Shown: positions 27,735-35,380 of the stretch, one piece after another
How positions within the stretch are numbered: position 1 is the first letter of the stretch
Layout of the letters: the number at the start of each line of letters is the position of its first letter
Assembly (NCBI GenBank): GCA_025359805.1
Contig: JANYDU010000003.1
Span: 1-40,504 of the forward strand
Reading direction: 5' to 3'
Source: Bacteroidota bacterium
GTDB lineage: Bacteria; Bacteroidota; Bacteroidia; UKL13-3
Length of the DNA stretch: 40,504 nt
Made by a program: the position numbers and the translations under genes
The notes under the pieces: generated by a model
The model's database searches: none
Told to the model about the DNA's origin: nothing
Seen by the model: the letters and a program-made list of their open reading frames with translations, nothing else

Positions 27735-28687
27735 TGTTTGCTCAAACTATAAATCTGAACAATGCCTTCCAACTTTTTGGTTTTATCACCAACCAACAGT
27801 GAAGTAATTTTATTTTTATTCATCAACTCCTCAGCTTCAGCCATCATCATATTTTTTGAAATGGTGCGAGGATTATTTGTCATGATATTAGCAGCTTTTA
27901 AATCAAATAACTTAGAGGTGTATTTATCCATTGCCCTACGCAAATCTCCATCCGTAATAATTCCTTTAATTGTATTTTTATCAAGCACCACGGCCAAACC
28001 CAAACGTCCGCTACTCATTGCATTTATTACTTGCTTTATATTGTCTGTAAGTTTTACAGTTGGCAAATCTTTTTTAACCATACAACTTTCAACGGTGGTT
28101 AATAATTTTCGTCCCAAACTTCCACCAGGATGAAACTGTGCAAAATCTTCTGGTTTAAAACTTCTAGCTTTCATTAATGCAACTGCTAATGCATCGCCCA
28201 TAGCCAATGTAGCCGTTGTTGATGATGTAGGTGCTAACTCAAGCGGACAAGCTTCTTTATATACTTTTACGCTTAAATGTGCATCGCTATTTTTAGCAAG
28301 TGTAGAAGTTCCACTTCCGCTAATGCCAATAATTTTTATCTTAAATGATTTGATGAAAGGAATTAACTTTAGCAATTCTTCTGTTTCGCCTGAATAGGAA
28401 ATACCCACAAAAATATCTTCACTTTTTAACATCCCTAAATCGCCATGAAAGGCTTCAACAGGATGCATAAATAAACTTGGTGTGCCTGTGCTTGCTAAAG
28501 TTGCTGCAATTTTTCTTCCAACCAAACCCGACTTTCCAACACCACTAATTACCACTCTGCCTTTACTTTTTAAAATCATATCAACCGATTTTTCAAAATT
28601 AGTATCCAGCATTTTTGATAAATCAGCAATAGATTTTGCTTCAATCTGAAAAACCTCTTTTGCGTAGTCGATATATTTTTTGCTCAT
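27731..28687 (-). CDS. kdsD: Arabinose-5-phosphate isomerase (KdsD/KpsF family)
   Basis: KdsD interconverts ribulose-5-phosphate and arabinose-5-phosphate, the first step to Kdo. The 318-residue product has an N-terminal SIS domain (about 30-175) with SGVGKSGLVGRKIAATLAST and HPVEAFHGDLGML, and family SYSGETEELL. Two CBS repeats follow (about 205-318). Length and domain order match KdsD and KpsF. It lies 8 nt after efp on the same strand and upstream of the acetyltransferase remnant and kdsA, so most of the arabinose-5-phosphate to Kdo-8-phosphate route is here. Confidence 0.94.
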   Translation of the reverse strand: MSKKYIDYAKEVFQIEAKSIADLSKMLDTNFEKSVDMILKSKGRVVISGVGKSGLVGRKIAATLASTGTPSLFMHPVEAFHGDLGMLKSEDIFVGISYSGETEELLKLIPFIKSFKIKIIGISGSGTSTLAKNSDAHLSVKVYKEACPLELAPTSSTTATLAMGDALAVALMKARSFKPEDFAQFHPGGSLGRKLLTTVESCMVKKDLPTVKLTDNIKQVINAMSSGRLGLAVVLDKNTIKGIITDGDLRRAMDKYTSKLFDLKAANIMTNNPRTISKNMMMAEAEELMNKNKITSLLVGDKTKKLEGIVQIYSLSKQ

Positions 28688-28695
28688 CGTTTTTT

Positions 28696-29256
28696 TTATT
28701 TCACGCGCTCAACATACGAAGCTGTGCGTGTATCAATTTTTATTTTCTCACCAATATTTACAAACAACGGAATCATCACTTGTGCGCCTGTTTCAACAGT
28801 TGCTGGCTTTAATGTATTGGTTGCTGTATCGCCTTTTACACCAGGTTCGGTATAGGTTACAATAAGTTCAACAAAAACCGGAGGCTCGGCTCCAATTGGC
28901 GTATCTCCTTCAAATGAAACTTTAACAATCATCTCTTCTTTCAAAAATTTTTCTGAATCGCCAAACAAACTTCCATCAATATAAATTTGATCAAAAGTTT
29001 CAGGATCCATTAACACTAAACTAGTTCCATCTTTATATAAAAATTGTAAATCTCTAAATTCAACTCTTACAAATTCAATAGCTTCACCAGCACGAAAGCG
29101 GTTTTCCATTTGCTTGCCTGATTTTACATTACGCAACGATACTTGATAAAATGCTCTTAAATTTCCAGGTGTGCGATGCACGTATTCTAAAACCTGACAC
29201 AACTCGTTGTTGTATTTAATGAATGCTCCTTTGAATAAATCTGATGTAGATGCCAT
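28696..29256 (-). CDS. efp: Translation elongation factor P
   Basis: EF-P relieves ribosomes stalled at consecutive prolines. The 186-residue length and three-domain layout are standard: KOW-like 1-64, OB domain II with PPVFVELIVTYTEPGVKGDT, and a C-terminal domain ending KIKIDTRTASYVERVK. In the domain I tip loop the sequence is RTPGNLRAF (28-36). Asparagine N32 sits where E. coli has the beta-lysylated K34, and R34 two positions later. So the usual lysine target is missing. A 7-of-8 promoter match (TATTTTCG) lies upstream near 29283-29290. Confidence 0.95.
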   Translation of the reverse strand: MASTSDLFKGAFIKYNNELCQVLEYVHRTPGNLRAFYQVSLRNVKSGKQMENRFRAGEAIEFVRVEFRDLQFLYKDGTSLVLMDPETFDQIYIDGSLFGDSEKFLKEEMIVKVSFEGDTPIGAEPPVFVELIVTYTEPGVKGDTATNTLKPATVETGAQVMIPLFVNIGEKIKIDTRTASYVERVK

Positions 29257-29317
29257 AATTTGTAATTGTTTTTGTGTGTGCGAAAATAGAAAATTAGTGC
29301 TGATTTACTAATACGCT

Positions 29318-31276
29318 TTAAAGGCTTTGCAATAGTGCTTTTACTTGTTGATTTTGAGGATTGCGTTTGAGGATTTTTTTTAACATATTTTTGGCTTCAA
29401 CTGGTTTGCCTAAATAATTATAAAGCCCAGCTTTGTTTAATAATGCTTGTTCAAAATCAGGATCAATTGTTAGTGCTTTATTATAGCAATCTATAGCTTT
29501 TTGTGTATTATTTTGTTTGAGATAGGCGAAACCCAAATTGGTAAATGCTACACTCTGCTTTGGATTTTTTTGAAGAGATAATTGCAAGGTTTTTATTCCT
29601 TCATCTAATTTATTTTGTTCAATTTGTGATGCGCCAAGTTTATTAATAAAATCTAAATTATCGGGAGCAATTTTAACAGCCCTTTTGTACCAATTTTCTG
29701 CTGATGATGCATCTTGCAAATTTTGAAATGCTTGCCCAATTTGATAACACATCCAAGGTTCGTTAACCGTTAATGGATTTATATTTTGTGTGAGTTCAAT
29801 TATTTTATGGTATTCGTTCTTCAAAAATAAGTAATGAATTTGTGTACTTAAAAAATCTTTTGCATGCGTATTTTTTGATAAATAATATTCCGCAGAATCA
29901 AGTGAATAAGATTCGCCTTCAAACTTTTCATAGTATGATAAATAGGCTTTACTACGTGTTTCATCATCTGAATTTTTATTGTTGATGCAATAAATTCCAA
30001 CAAATTTTTTGATTTTATCTGCTTCGTTTTTCTTTGCAGGAATCCTTATCCAATGATCGGTTACGGTTACATGCGGAATATCAATTGTTCCAGATTTTGG
30101 CATGTGGCAACCTACACAATTATCATTTTTTTGTTCTCTTAATTTAATGTCTTCTTTACAAGCCGTTTTTATATTATGGCAATTTGAACACGCATTATTA
30201 AAAATTTGTTTGCCTGTTATTTTTACACTGATATGCGGATTATGGCAAGTGATACAAGTTAGAGAAACAGTACTTTTTGCTTGGTGTAAAGTGCTCTGTT
30301 TTGTTTGCGATTTATTTAAAAAACACTTGCTCATTTGCAATCGTTGCGCATGCGATGCCATAATAAATTCATCATCGTGCCCTTTATATTTTGGCATATA
30401 AATATCTATAAAATCAGAAAGTTTCATTCCAGGTTTAAAATCACTAAATGTTTTTCCGTTTTTTAAAATGGCGTTTCCTTGTAAGTGGCAACGTTGGCAC
30501 AAATCAATTTGCCGTTCCCACGATAATTTTTTGGGGTTTACAATGGTATAATCAATTTGTGTTGAGGTATCCACACGAATGCCTGCAAGCTTTTCTTTTA
30601 CGTGAATTTCTCCCGGACCATGGCAACGTTCACAATCAATTCCACGAGGAATAGTATTGAATTTATTTAATGAATTTTCTACAAAACCTGGCAATGCATT
30701 ATGACAACTCATACACTCAAAACCAATGGCTCTGTTGAACCTCACATTTCTTCCATTTTCAAATCCTGGAGGCAAATCCCATTTTCCTTTTTGTGCATAC
30801 CACGTTAATGGCAATTGATATAAATATCCATTTACATTCATCAAGTGCGAGTTGGTGTGTTGCCCCGATCCAACAATATAGTCAACTCGTTCTAAACGTT
30901 TATGAACGGTATCTTTCCCTTCCATTCTAAACTCCAATATGTACATCGAATCATGTTTGAAAAAAGGATAGTAGTGCATGTTTAAAAATTTATCAAACAC
31001 CACATGATGATTAGAAAAATTGGCAGCCGTTTTTTCTTTTGAAGCAATATTAAACGATTGCCCCATGCCTGTTTCAATAAAGGTTTTATAAATATCATTA
31101 TGGCATGATCGACAAGTTTCGATGCCCACATATTTTACAGAATCGTGGTGGTTAAGATAAATATTTTGTGAAGAAGATGTTGTTTTTTCTATAGATGAAT
31201 TGCAGAATAAATTAAAAAAACAAACTACTGAAATTGCAGCAAGTGTTGTTGCAAAAAACAGTGTTTTTTTATTCAT
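29318..31276 (-). CDS. Heptaheme c-type cytochrome with C-terminal TPR repeats
   Basis: The 652-residue protein has an N-terminal membrane anchor or signal (residues 5-25) and seven CxxCH heme sites at 55, 188, 215, 260, 341, 363 and 387. Their spacing recalls cytochrome c554-like multiheme families. Residues about 470-650 form four or more TPR units, such as AENWYKRAVKIAPDNLDFINK and AIDCYNKALTIDPDFEQALL. It should be exported and act in periplasmic or surface electron transfer, with TPRs for partner binding. The partner and substrate are unknown. The gene precedes efp, with a rhodanese gene upstream. Confidence 0.88.
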   Translation of the reverse strand: MNKKTLFFATTLAAISVVCFFNLFCNSSIEKTTSSSQNIYLNHHDSVKYVGIETCRSCHNDIYKTFIETGMGQSFNIASKEKTAANFSNHHVVFDKFLNMHYYPFFKHDSMYILEFRMEGKDTVHKRLERVDYIVGSGQHTNSHLMNVNGYLYQLPLTWYAQKGKWDLPPGFENGRNVRFNRAIGFECMSCHNALPGFVENSLNKFNTIPRGIDCERCHGPGEIHVKEKLAGIRVDTSTQIDYTIVNPKKLSWERQIDLCQRCHLQGNAILKNGKTFSDFKPGMKLSDFIDIYMPKYKGHDDEFIMASHAQRLQMSKCFLNKSQTKQSTLHQAKSTVSLTCITCHNPHISVKITGKQIFNNACSNCHNIKTACKEDIKLREQKNDNCVGCHMPKSGTIDIPHVTVTDHWIRIPAKKNEADKIKKFVGIYCINNKNSDDETRSKAYLSYYEKFEGESYSLDSAEYYLSKNTHAKDFLSTQIHYLFLKNEYHKIIELTQNINPLTVNEPWMCYQIGQAFQNLQDASSAENWYKRAVKIAPDNLDFINKLGASQIEQNKLDEGIKTLQLSLQKNPKQSVAFTNLGFAYLKQNNTQKAIDCYNKALTIDPDFEQALLNKAGLYNYLGKPVEAKNMLKKILKRNPQNQQVKALLQSL

Positions 31277-31331
31277 GATTATTAAAATTTGATATTTGGT
31301 ATGAGCTTTACTTAACTCAATCGAAAAAATA

Positions 31332-31637
31332 TTAATTTCCGTAAAGCGATTGCCATTCTAACATTCCTCCAAGCAAGTTTCTAACGTTAGTAAATCCCTG
31401 ATCCATCATATACATTTTTGCTTGTGCACTTCTATTTCCCGAGCGACAATGAATAATTATTTCTTCATCTTTTATAGATTCCAATTCGGCCAATTTTGGA
31501 GGTAAACTTCCAAGTGGAATTAAAATAGCTCCAATATTAAATTCATCAAATTCGTATGATTCACGAACATCAATTAAATTTAGTTTTTCGCCACTATCCA
31601 TTCTTTGTTTTAATTCTTCACAAGTAATATCAGCCAT
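31332..31637 (-). CDS. Single-domain rhodanese-like protein
   Basis: The 101-residue cytoplasmic protein is one rhodanese domain: LIDVRESYEFDEFNIGAILIP near 21-41 and the active loop HCRSGNRSA with catalytic C64. Such proteins carry persulfide sulfur. It lies between a T9SS protein gene (22 nt upstream) and the cytochrome gene (55 nt downstream), both on the same strand. No signal peptide is present, so a direct link to these exported proteins is not evident. Confidence 0.9.
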   Translation of the reverse strand: MADITCEELKQRMDSGEKLNLIDVRESYEFDEFNIGAILIPLGSLPPKLAELESIKDEEIIIHCRSGNRSAQAKMYMMDQGFTNVRNLLGGMLEWQSLYGN

Positions 31638-31659
31638 AGTTTTTTATGTTTTAAATTTG

Positions 31660-34539
31660 TTATTCAATAATAATTTTCTTTACAATATTGTTTTGATTTT
31701 CATCAGTGATTCTCAACAAATATATTCCACTTTGTAATATGGGCAATTGTATCGCATTTTCATTTTTATGAGAAAGAATAAGTCTACCAGTCATATCCAA
31801 CAATTCAACATACAAATGTTCATCTTGTTTTCCTTCAATGTATAAAATATTTTTTGCAGGATTTGGGTATACTTTTACATCAAACTTTTGTTGTGTAATA
31901 TTTTTTAAGCCAACTGGCGGATCAATCCATTTACCAATAATGGGGCGCATCATTAATGCTCCTGTTAATTGTGTTTGTTGCCAAATTGGTAAATCTAAAT
32001 TTTTAAAATACATATTTGGATTAGCTGCAAATTGGCCATCAATAATATAGTTTTGATCCATGCCCATGTTTAGCATAAATGTTTGTGATTGTTCCCATCC
32101 AACATAAAATTTTCCATCAACAGGAATGGGTCCATTCTGAAATTTATAATAATAAAAGCCATTAATCTTATTTTGATATTCAGCACCCAAATGAGGTTCT
32201 CTTAATAACACCGTTTCTCCGGTTGCCGGAGTTCCTAAACCAACGTCTTTCCATACCATAAAATTAAAAGGTAAAGCGGTAACATCTTTAACAGATTGAT
32301 TAAAAAACATAGCCATTCCATAAATAGAATCAGGCTTGCTTAATGTATATCCAAGTGCTACTGAACCTCCTCTGTTTTGAAGACCATAACCGTTTTCGGC
32401 ACTGCCATCATCATAAGAAAAATAATTACTAAAATTAGTTGCTATGGAAAAGGTATCGTTTGATGGAATATTATCAATTGCATTTCCTTCCTTTATGGTA
32501 ATTTTTGTGGTAAACGAAACCGTATCACCCATAATAAATGGAGTGAGTGTAGCATGTTGTTTGATGCTGAGCAATGTATCTTTTCCACCATATAAATTTG
32601 GCAAAATATTTCCAAAAGTATCTATTTGTAGTGGCTGCTGATTGGAGATTTGTCTGATATATGTTATCGCTTTAGGATTAATTGTATTGTTTTTTACAAC
32701 AAAATTTTGTGAATCATTTTGATATGTTGCCGAAATAAAATGACTCCATGGCATGGAAGAATAGGTTTGTAATAAACCAGTTGGAGTAGATGAAATAGCA
32801 AAATCATTATAAAAATAATCGGTATCTGAACGTCCTTTATCAAGTCTAATATAATCAATATGCCAGTGGCCCTGATTGCCGGTTAAGTATCCATAATTTT
32901 TAAATCGAAATTGAAAGTCATCATGTAAAAAAGCACTATCAACCCTAATAAAAACTTGTGTAAACTTATTGGGAGAAAATGATGAAGCCACAGCCGACCA
33001 TTTATTTACAAATGAGTTTGGATTAACAGATGAATTACGCATTTCAATAATTAACGAATCCCAAAATTGAAACTGTCCGGTATAAGGATCAGTTCCTAAT
33101 CCTGCAGGTTCAACAAAAAAACTTAAATACACACTGGTATCGGCAGTTGATATTTGTGAAAGATCAATAGATAATGAAGTTAATGAATCACAATAACCTC
33201 TACCATATCCATAGGGATTTCCATATTTATTAAGCCCATCAAAAGTAGCAACATTATAACTCGGTGGGCGAATTGGAAAATGATTATTGATGTAAACCAA
33301 TTTATCACTCCATAATGTTTGATCGGGATAAATTTTAGTGGTCGAAAAATCATCCACAAAAGGTATAGCTATTTTTTTGCCAATATTAAATCCGGTTACT
33401 ATCCATTTTGTAGTATCGCTCGCTGTGTAAGTACATTTATTAATCAATCTAAATTGAAATGCTGCACTTCTAAATTTACCAATATTAATTTGCTGGATAA
33501 ACGTTTTTAAATTTCCAAATGGGGTGCCAGAGATACCAGTAATTCTTGACCAAACTCCTGCATTGTTTTTGAATTCTAAAAAAAGTGAATCAGACGAAAT
33601 GGAATTGGGCATCGCTCTATAAAAAAATTTAAGATATACAGAATCAGTAAGCGAATATTGCGTAATATCCATATAATGTGATTGCAAAGTATCGGCAAAT
33701 CCTTTTTGTCCATTAGCATTGTTGTATACATTTAAATTTTCGTCAAGCGCATCAAAAACTGCTACATTTCCATAATTAAAACCATATTGATTTCCTGTTT
33801 TAATATTAGTTTGTGCTTGTGCCCAAAATACTTTGGAAGGAAATAAGTCTTTAGAAAAAGTAGTTAAATTTTCATGCAGTGGTAAATCCCATTTGTGTGC
33901 AAATACAACATATTTTAAAATAAAATTTTCGGTGTTTGATGCTTGAAGTTGCGTATAATTTATAAATCGAAAAACAACATTTGATGCATTTAATAATGAA
34001 GGATCAAACACAAAAGCAATGGTTTTATTATAAACGAATGAATTAGATGAATGCCAAACAGAATACCAATTTCCAGATGAACTTTGAAATTGTAATACCA
34101 ACGAATCGTTCAGATTCCAAGTGGCACCACAACTGTAATTAATTTCAATATATAAATTGGAAAGTGGGTTGAGTATGATGGGTTGAGTAGTGAGCACATC
34201 CGCTTGATCAAATGCCCCTGGGTAAACATTTCCACTTGCATTAAGCGCATCAAAAACAACAGTATTATTTATTTTTGTTACATTGGAATCGAGCCAAAAT
34301 TTTGTTGAAATTTTATTTCCTAAATACGTAAAACGATCAATAAAAGGGAAACTACTATCGGCTATTCCTGTTTTGTTAAATAAGTTTTTTGGTTTTAAAG
34401 TTTCTGTATCAGGATGCTCGCTCACATATTTTTGCAACTCAAAATTTTGCTGTAATGGTGATTTTGCTTCGCCTCCTTTTTGTGCAAATCCAGTTTGAAC
34501 AAAAAATAAAATATACGCAATGAATAAACCTTTTCTCAT
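31660..34539 (-). CDS. Repeat-containing secreted protein with T9SS type A sorting domain
   Basis: The 959-residue protein has a signal peptide (MRKGLFIAYILFFVQTGFAQ). It carries three related modules, starting near residues 66, 230 and 395. Each has an F-DRF/DDF-like opening, a W-aromatic segment, a VATFDGL or VVFDALN strand, and a Gly-Tyr loop followed by SVYLSFF-type strands. They resemble jelly-roll modules. The C-terminal 80 residues are a type A sorting domain (VYPNPAKNILYIEG to SGIYLLRITDENQNNIVKKI). Its ATG overlaps the PASTA gene stop by 4 nt, so it is translationally coupled. Function unknown. Confidence 0.85.
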   Translation of the reverse strand: MRKGLFIAYILFFVQTGFAQKGGEAKSPLQQNFELQKYVSEHPDTETLKPKNLFNKTGIADSSFPFIDRFTYLGNKISTKFWLDSNVTKINNTVVFDALNASGNVYPGAFDQADVLTTQPIILNPLSNLYIEINYSCGATWNLNDSLVLQFQSSSGNWYSVWHSSNSFVYNKTIAFVFDPSLLNASNVVFRFINYTQLQASNTENFILKYVVFAHKWDLPLHENLTTFSKDLFPSKVFWAQAQTNIKTGNQYGFNYGNVAVFDALDENLNVYNNANGQKGFADTLQSHYMDITQYSLTDSVYLKFFYRAMPNSISSDSLFLEFKNNAGVWSRITGISGTPFGNLKTFIQQINIGKFRSAAFQFRLINKCTYTASDTTKWIVTGFNIGKKIAIPFVDDFSTTKIYPDQTLWSDKLVYINNHFPIRPPSYNVATFDGLNKYGNPYGYGRGYCDSLTSLSIDLSQISTADTSVYLSFFVEPAGLGTDPYTGQFQFWDSLIIEMRNSSVNPNSFVNKWSAVASSFSPNKFTQVFIRVDSAFLHDDFQFRFKNYGYLTGNQGHWHIDYIRLDKGRSDTDYFYNDFAISSTPTGLLQTYSSMPWSHFISATYQNDSQNFVVKNNTINPKAITYIRQISNQQPLQIDTFGNILPNLYGGKDTLLSIKQHATLTPFIMGDTVSFTTKITIKEGNAIDNIPSNDTFSIATNFSNYFSYDDGSAENGYGLQNRGGSVALGYTLSKPDSIYGMAMFFNQSVKDVTALPFNFMVWKDVGLGTPATGETVLLREPHLGAEYQNKINGFYYYKFQNGPIPVDGKFYVGWEQSQTFMLNMGMDQNYIIDGQFAANPNMYFKNLDLPIWQQTQLTGALMMRPIIGKWIDPPVGLKNITQQKFDVKVYPNPAKNILYIEGKQDEHLYVELLDMTGRLILSHKNENAIQLPILQSGIYLLRITDENQNNIVKKIIIE

Positions 34540-35282
34540 TCTTGTTTTAAAAATAAATCAACTGCATGTCCACCTTTTATCATCATACCATCATTAAAAG
34601 CTGGGCTTTGCCTAAACACTTTTGCCGATGTCGAATCTTTAATTGAACCTTGATAATTTACAGAACCTACATTTAACGATGAACTACTTAATAAATTATT
34701 GGCTTCTTCCAAAGTTAAACCCGTTAAATCAGGCATAGGAACATCAGCATCGCCAAGTCCATCACCAAGCACCAAATCAATAACAGAACCTTTTGGTAAT
34801 TTTGAATTAGCCGTAATTGTTTGTCCTTTGTACAACATTTCCAATACTACGTTTTGAGCAATATCTGGTTTATAAATAAGTTTACCTGGTTTCAATCCTA
34901 CACTTAATAAAATAGCAGATGCTTGCCTAATAGATACATCAATTAAATTAGGCATTAAAATAGTTGGGGGCGCATCCGCATTTATGGTAATATAAATTAC
35001 CCTTCCTTCTTTAACTTTTGATTGCTGAATTGGGTTTTGTTCCAATACACTCAACTTAGGTTTATCAGCAAAATATAACGAATCAGTAATCACAAATCGT
35101 AATTTTTTTTCTTCCAATACTCTTGATGCATCTGTAATTTTAAGCCCTCTAATGTCAGGCACAGTAAGCGATTCTCCATGGCGTGTGTAGGAGTTTAACA
35201 CAAGCGAAACCACTGTAAAAATAACAATGATAGAAATAACAATGGCTAATAAATTAGCTCCAAGACTTTTAAAAAAATTCAT
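34536..35282 (-). CDS. Membrane-anchored PASTA domain protein
   Basis: The 248-residue protein has one N-terminal transmembrane helix (about 9-31, ANLLAIVISIIVIFTVVSLV) and three PASTA domains: VPDIRGLKITDASRVLEEKK, MPNLIDVSIRQASAILLSVG and MPDLTGLTLEEANNLLSSSS. PASTA domains often sense peptidoglycan. There is no kinase domain, unlike PknB-type proteins. The gene lies 98 nt from ddl on the same strand, which supports a link to wall synthesis. It ends in an ATGA overlap with the T9SS gene. Confidence 0.92.
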   Translation of the reverse strand: MNFFKSLGANLLAIVISIIVIFTVVSLVLNSYTRHGESLTVPDIRGLKITDASRVLEEKKLRFVITDSLYFADKPKLSVLEQNPIQQSKVKEGRVIYITINADAPPTILMPNLIDVSIRQASAILLSVGLKPGKLIYKPDIAQNVVLEMLYKGQTITANSKLPKGSVIDLVLGDGLGDADVPMPDLTGLTLEEANNLLSSSSLNVGSVNYQGSIKDSTSAKVFRQSPAFNDGMMIKGGHAVDLFLKQE

Positions 35283-35380
35283 TTAATTAATAAGAGTTTC
35301 GCAGCCAAATATCTACAATTTATTGCTAAATTTTGAGTATTAAGTTTTGAATGAAAAAGTTTAATAAATCAAAAAAACAT

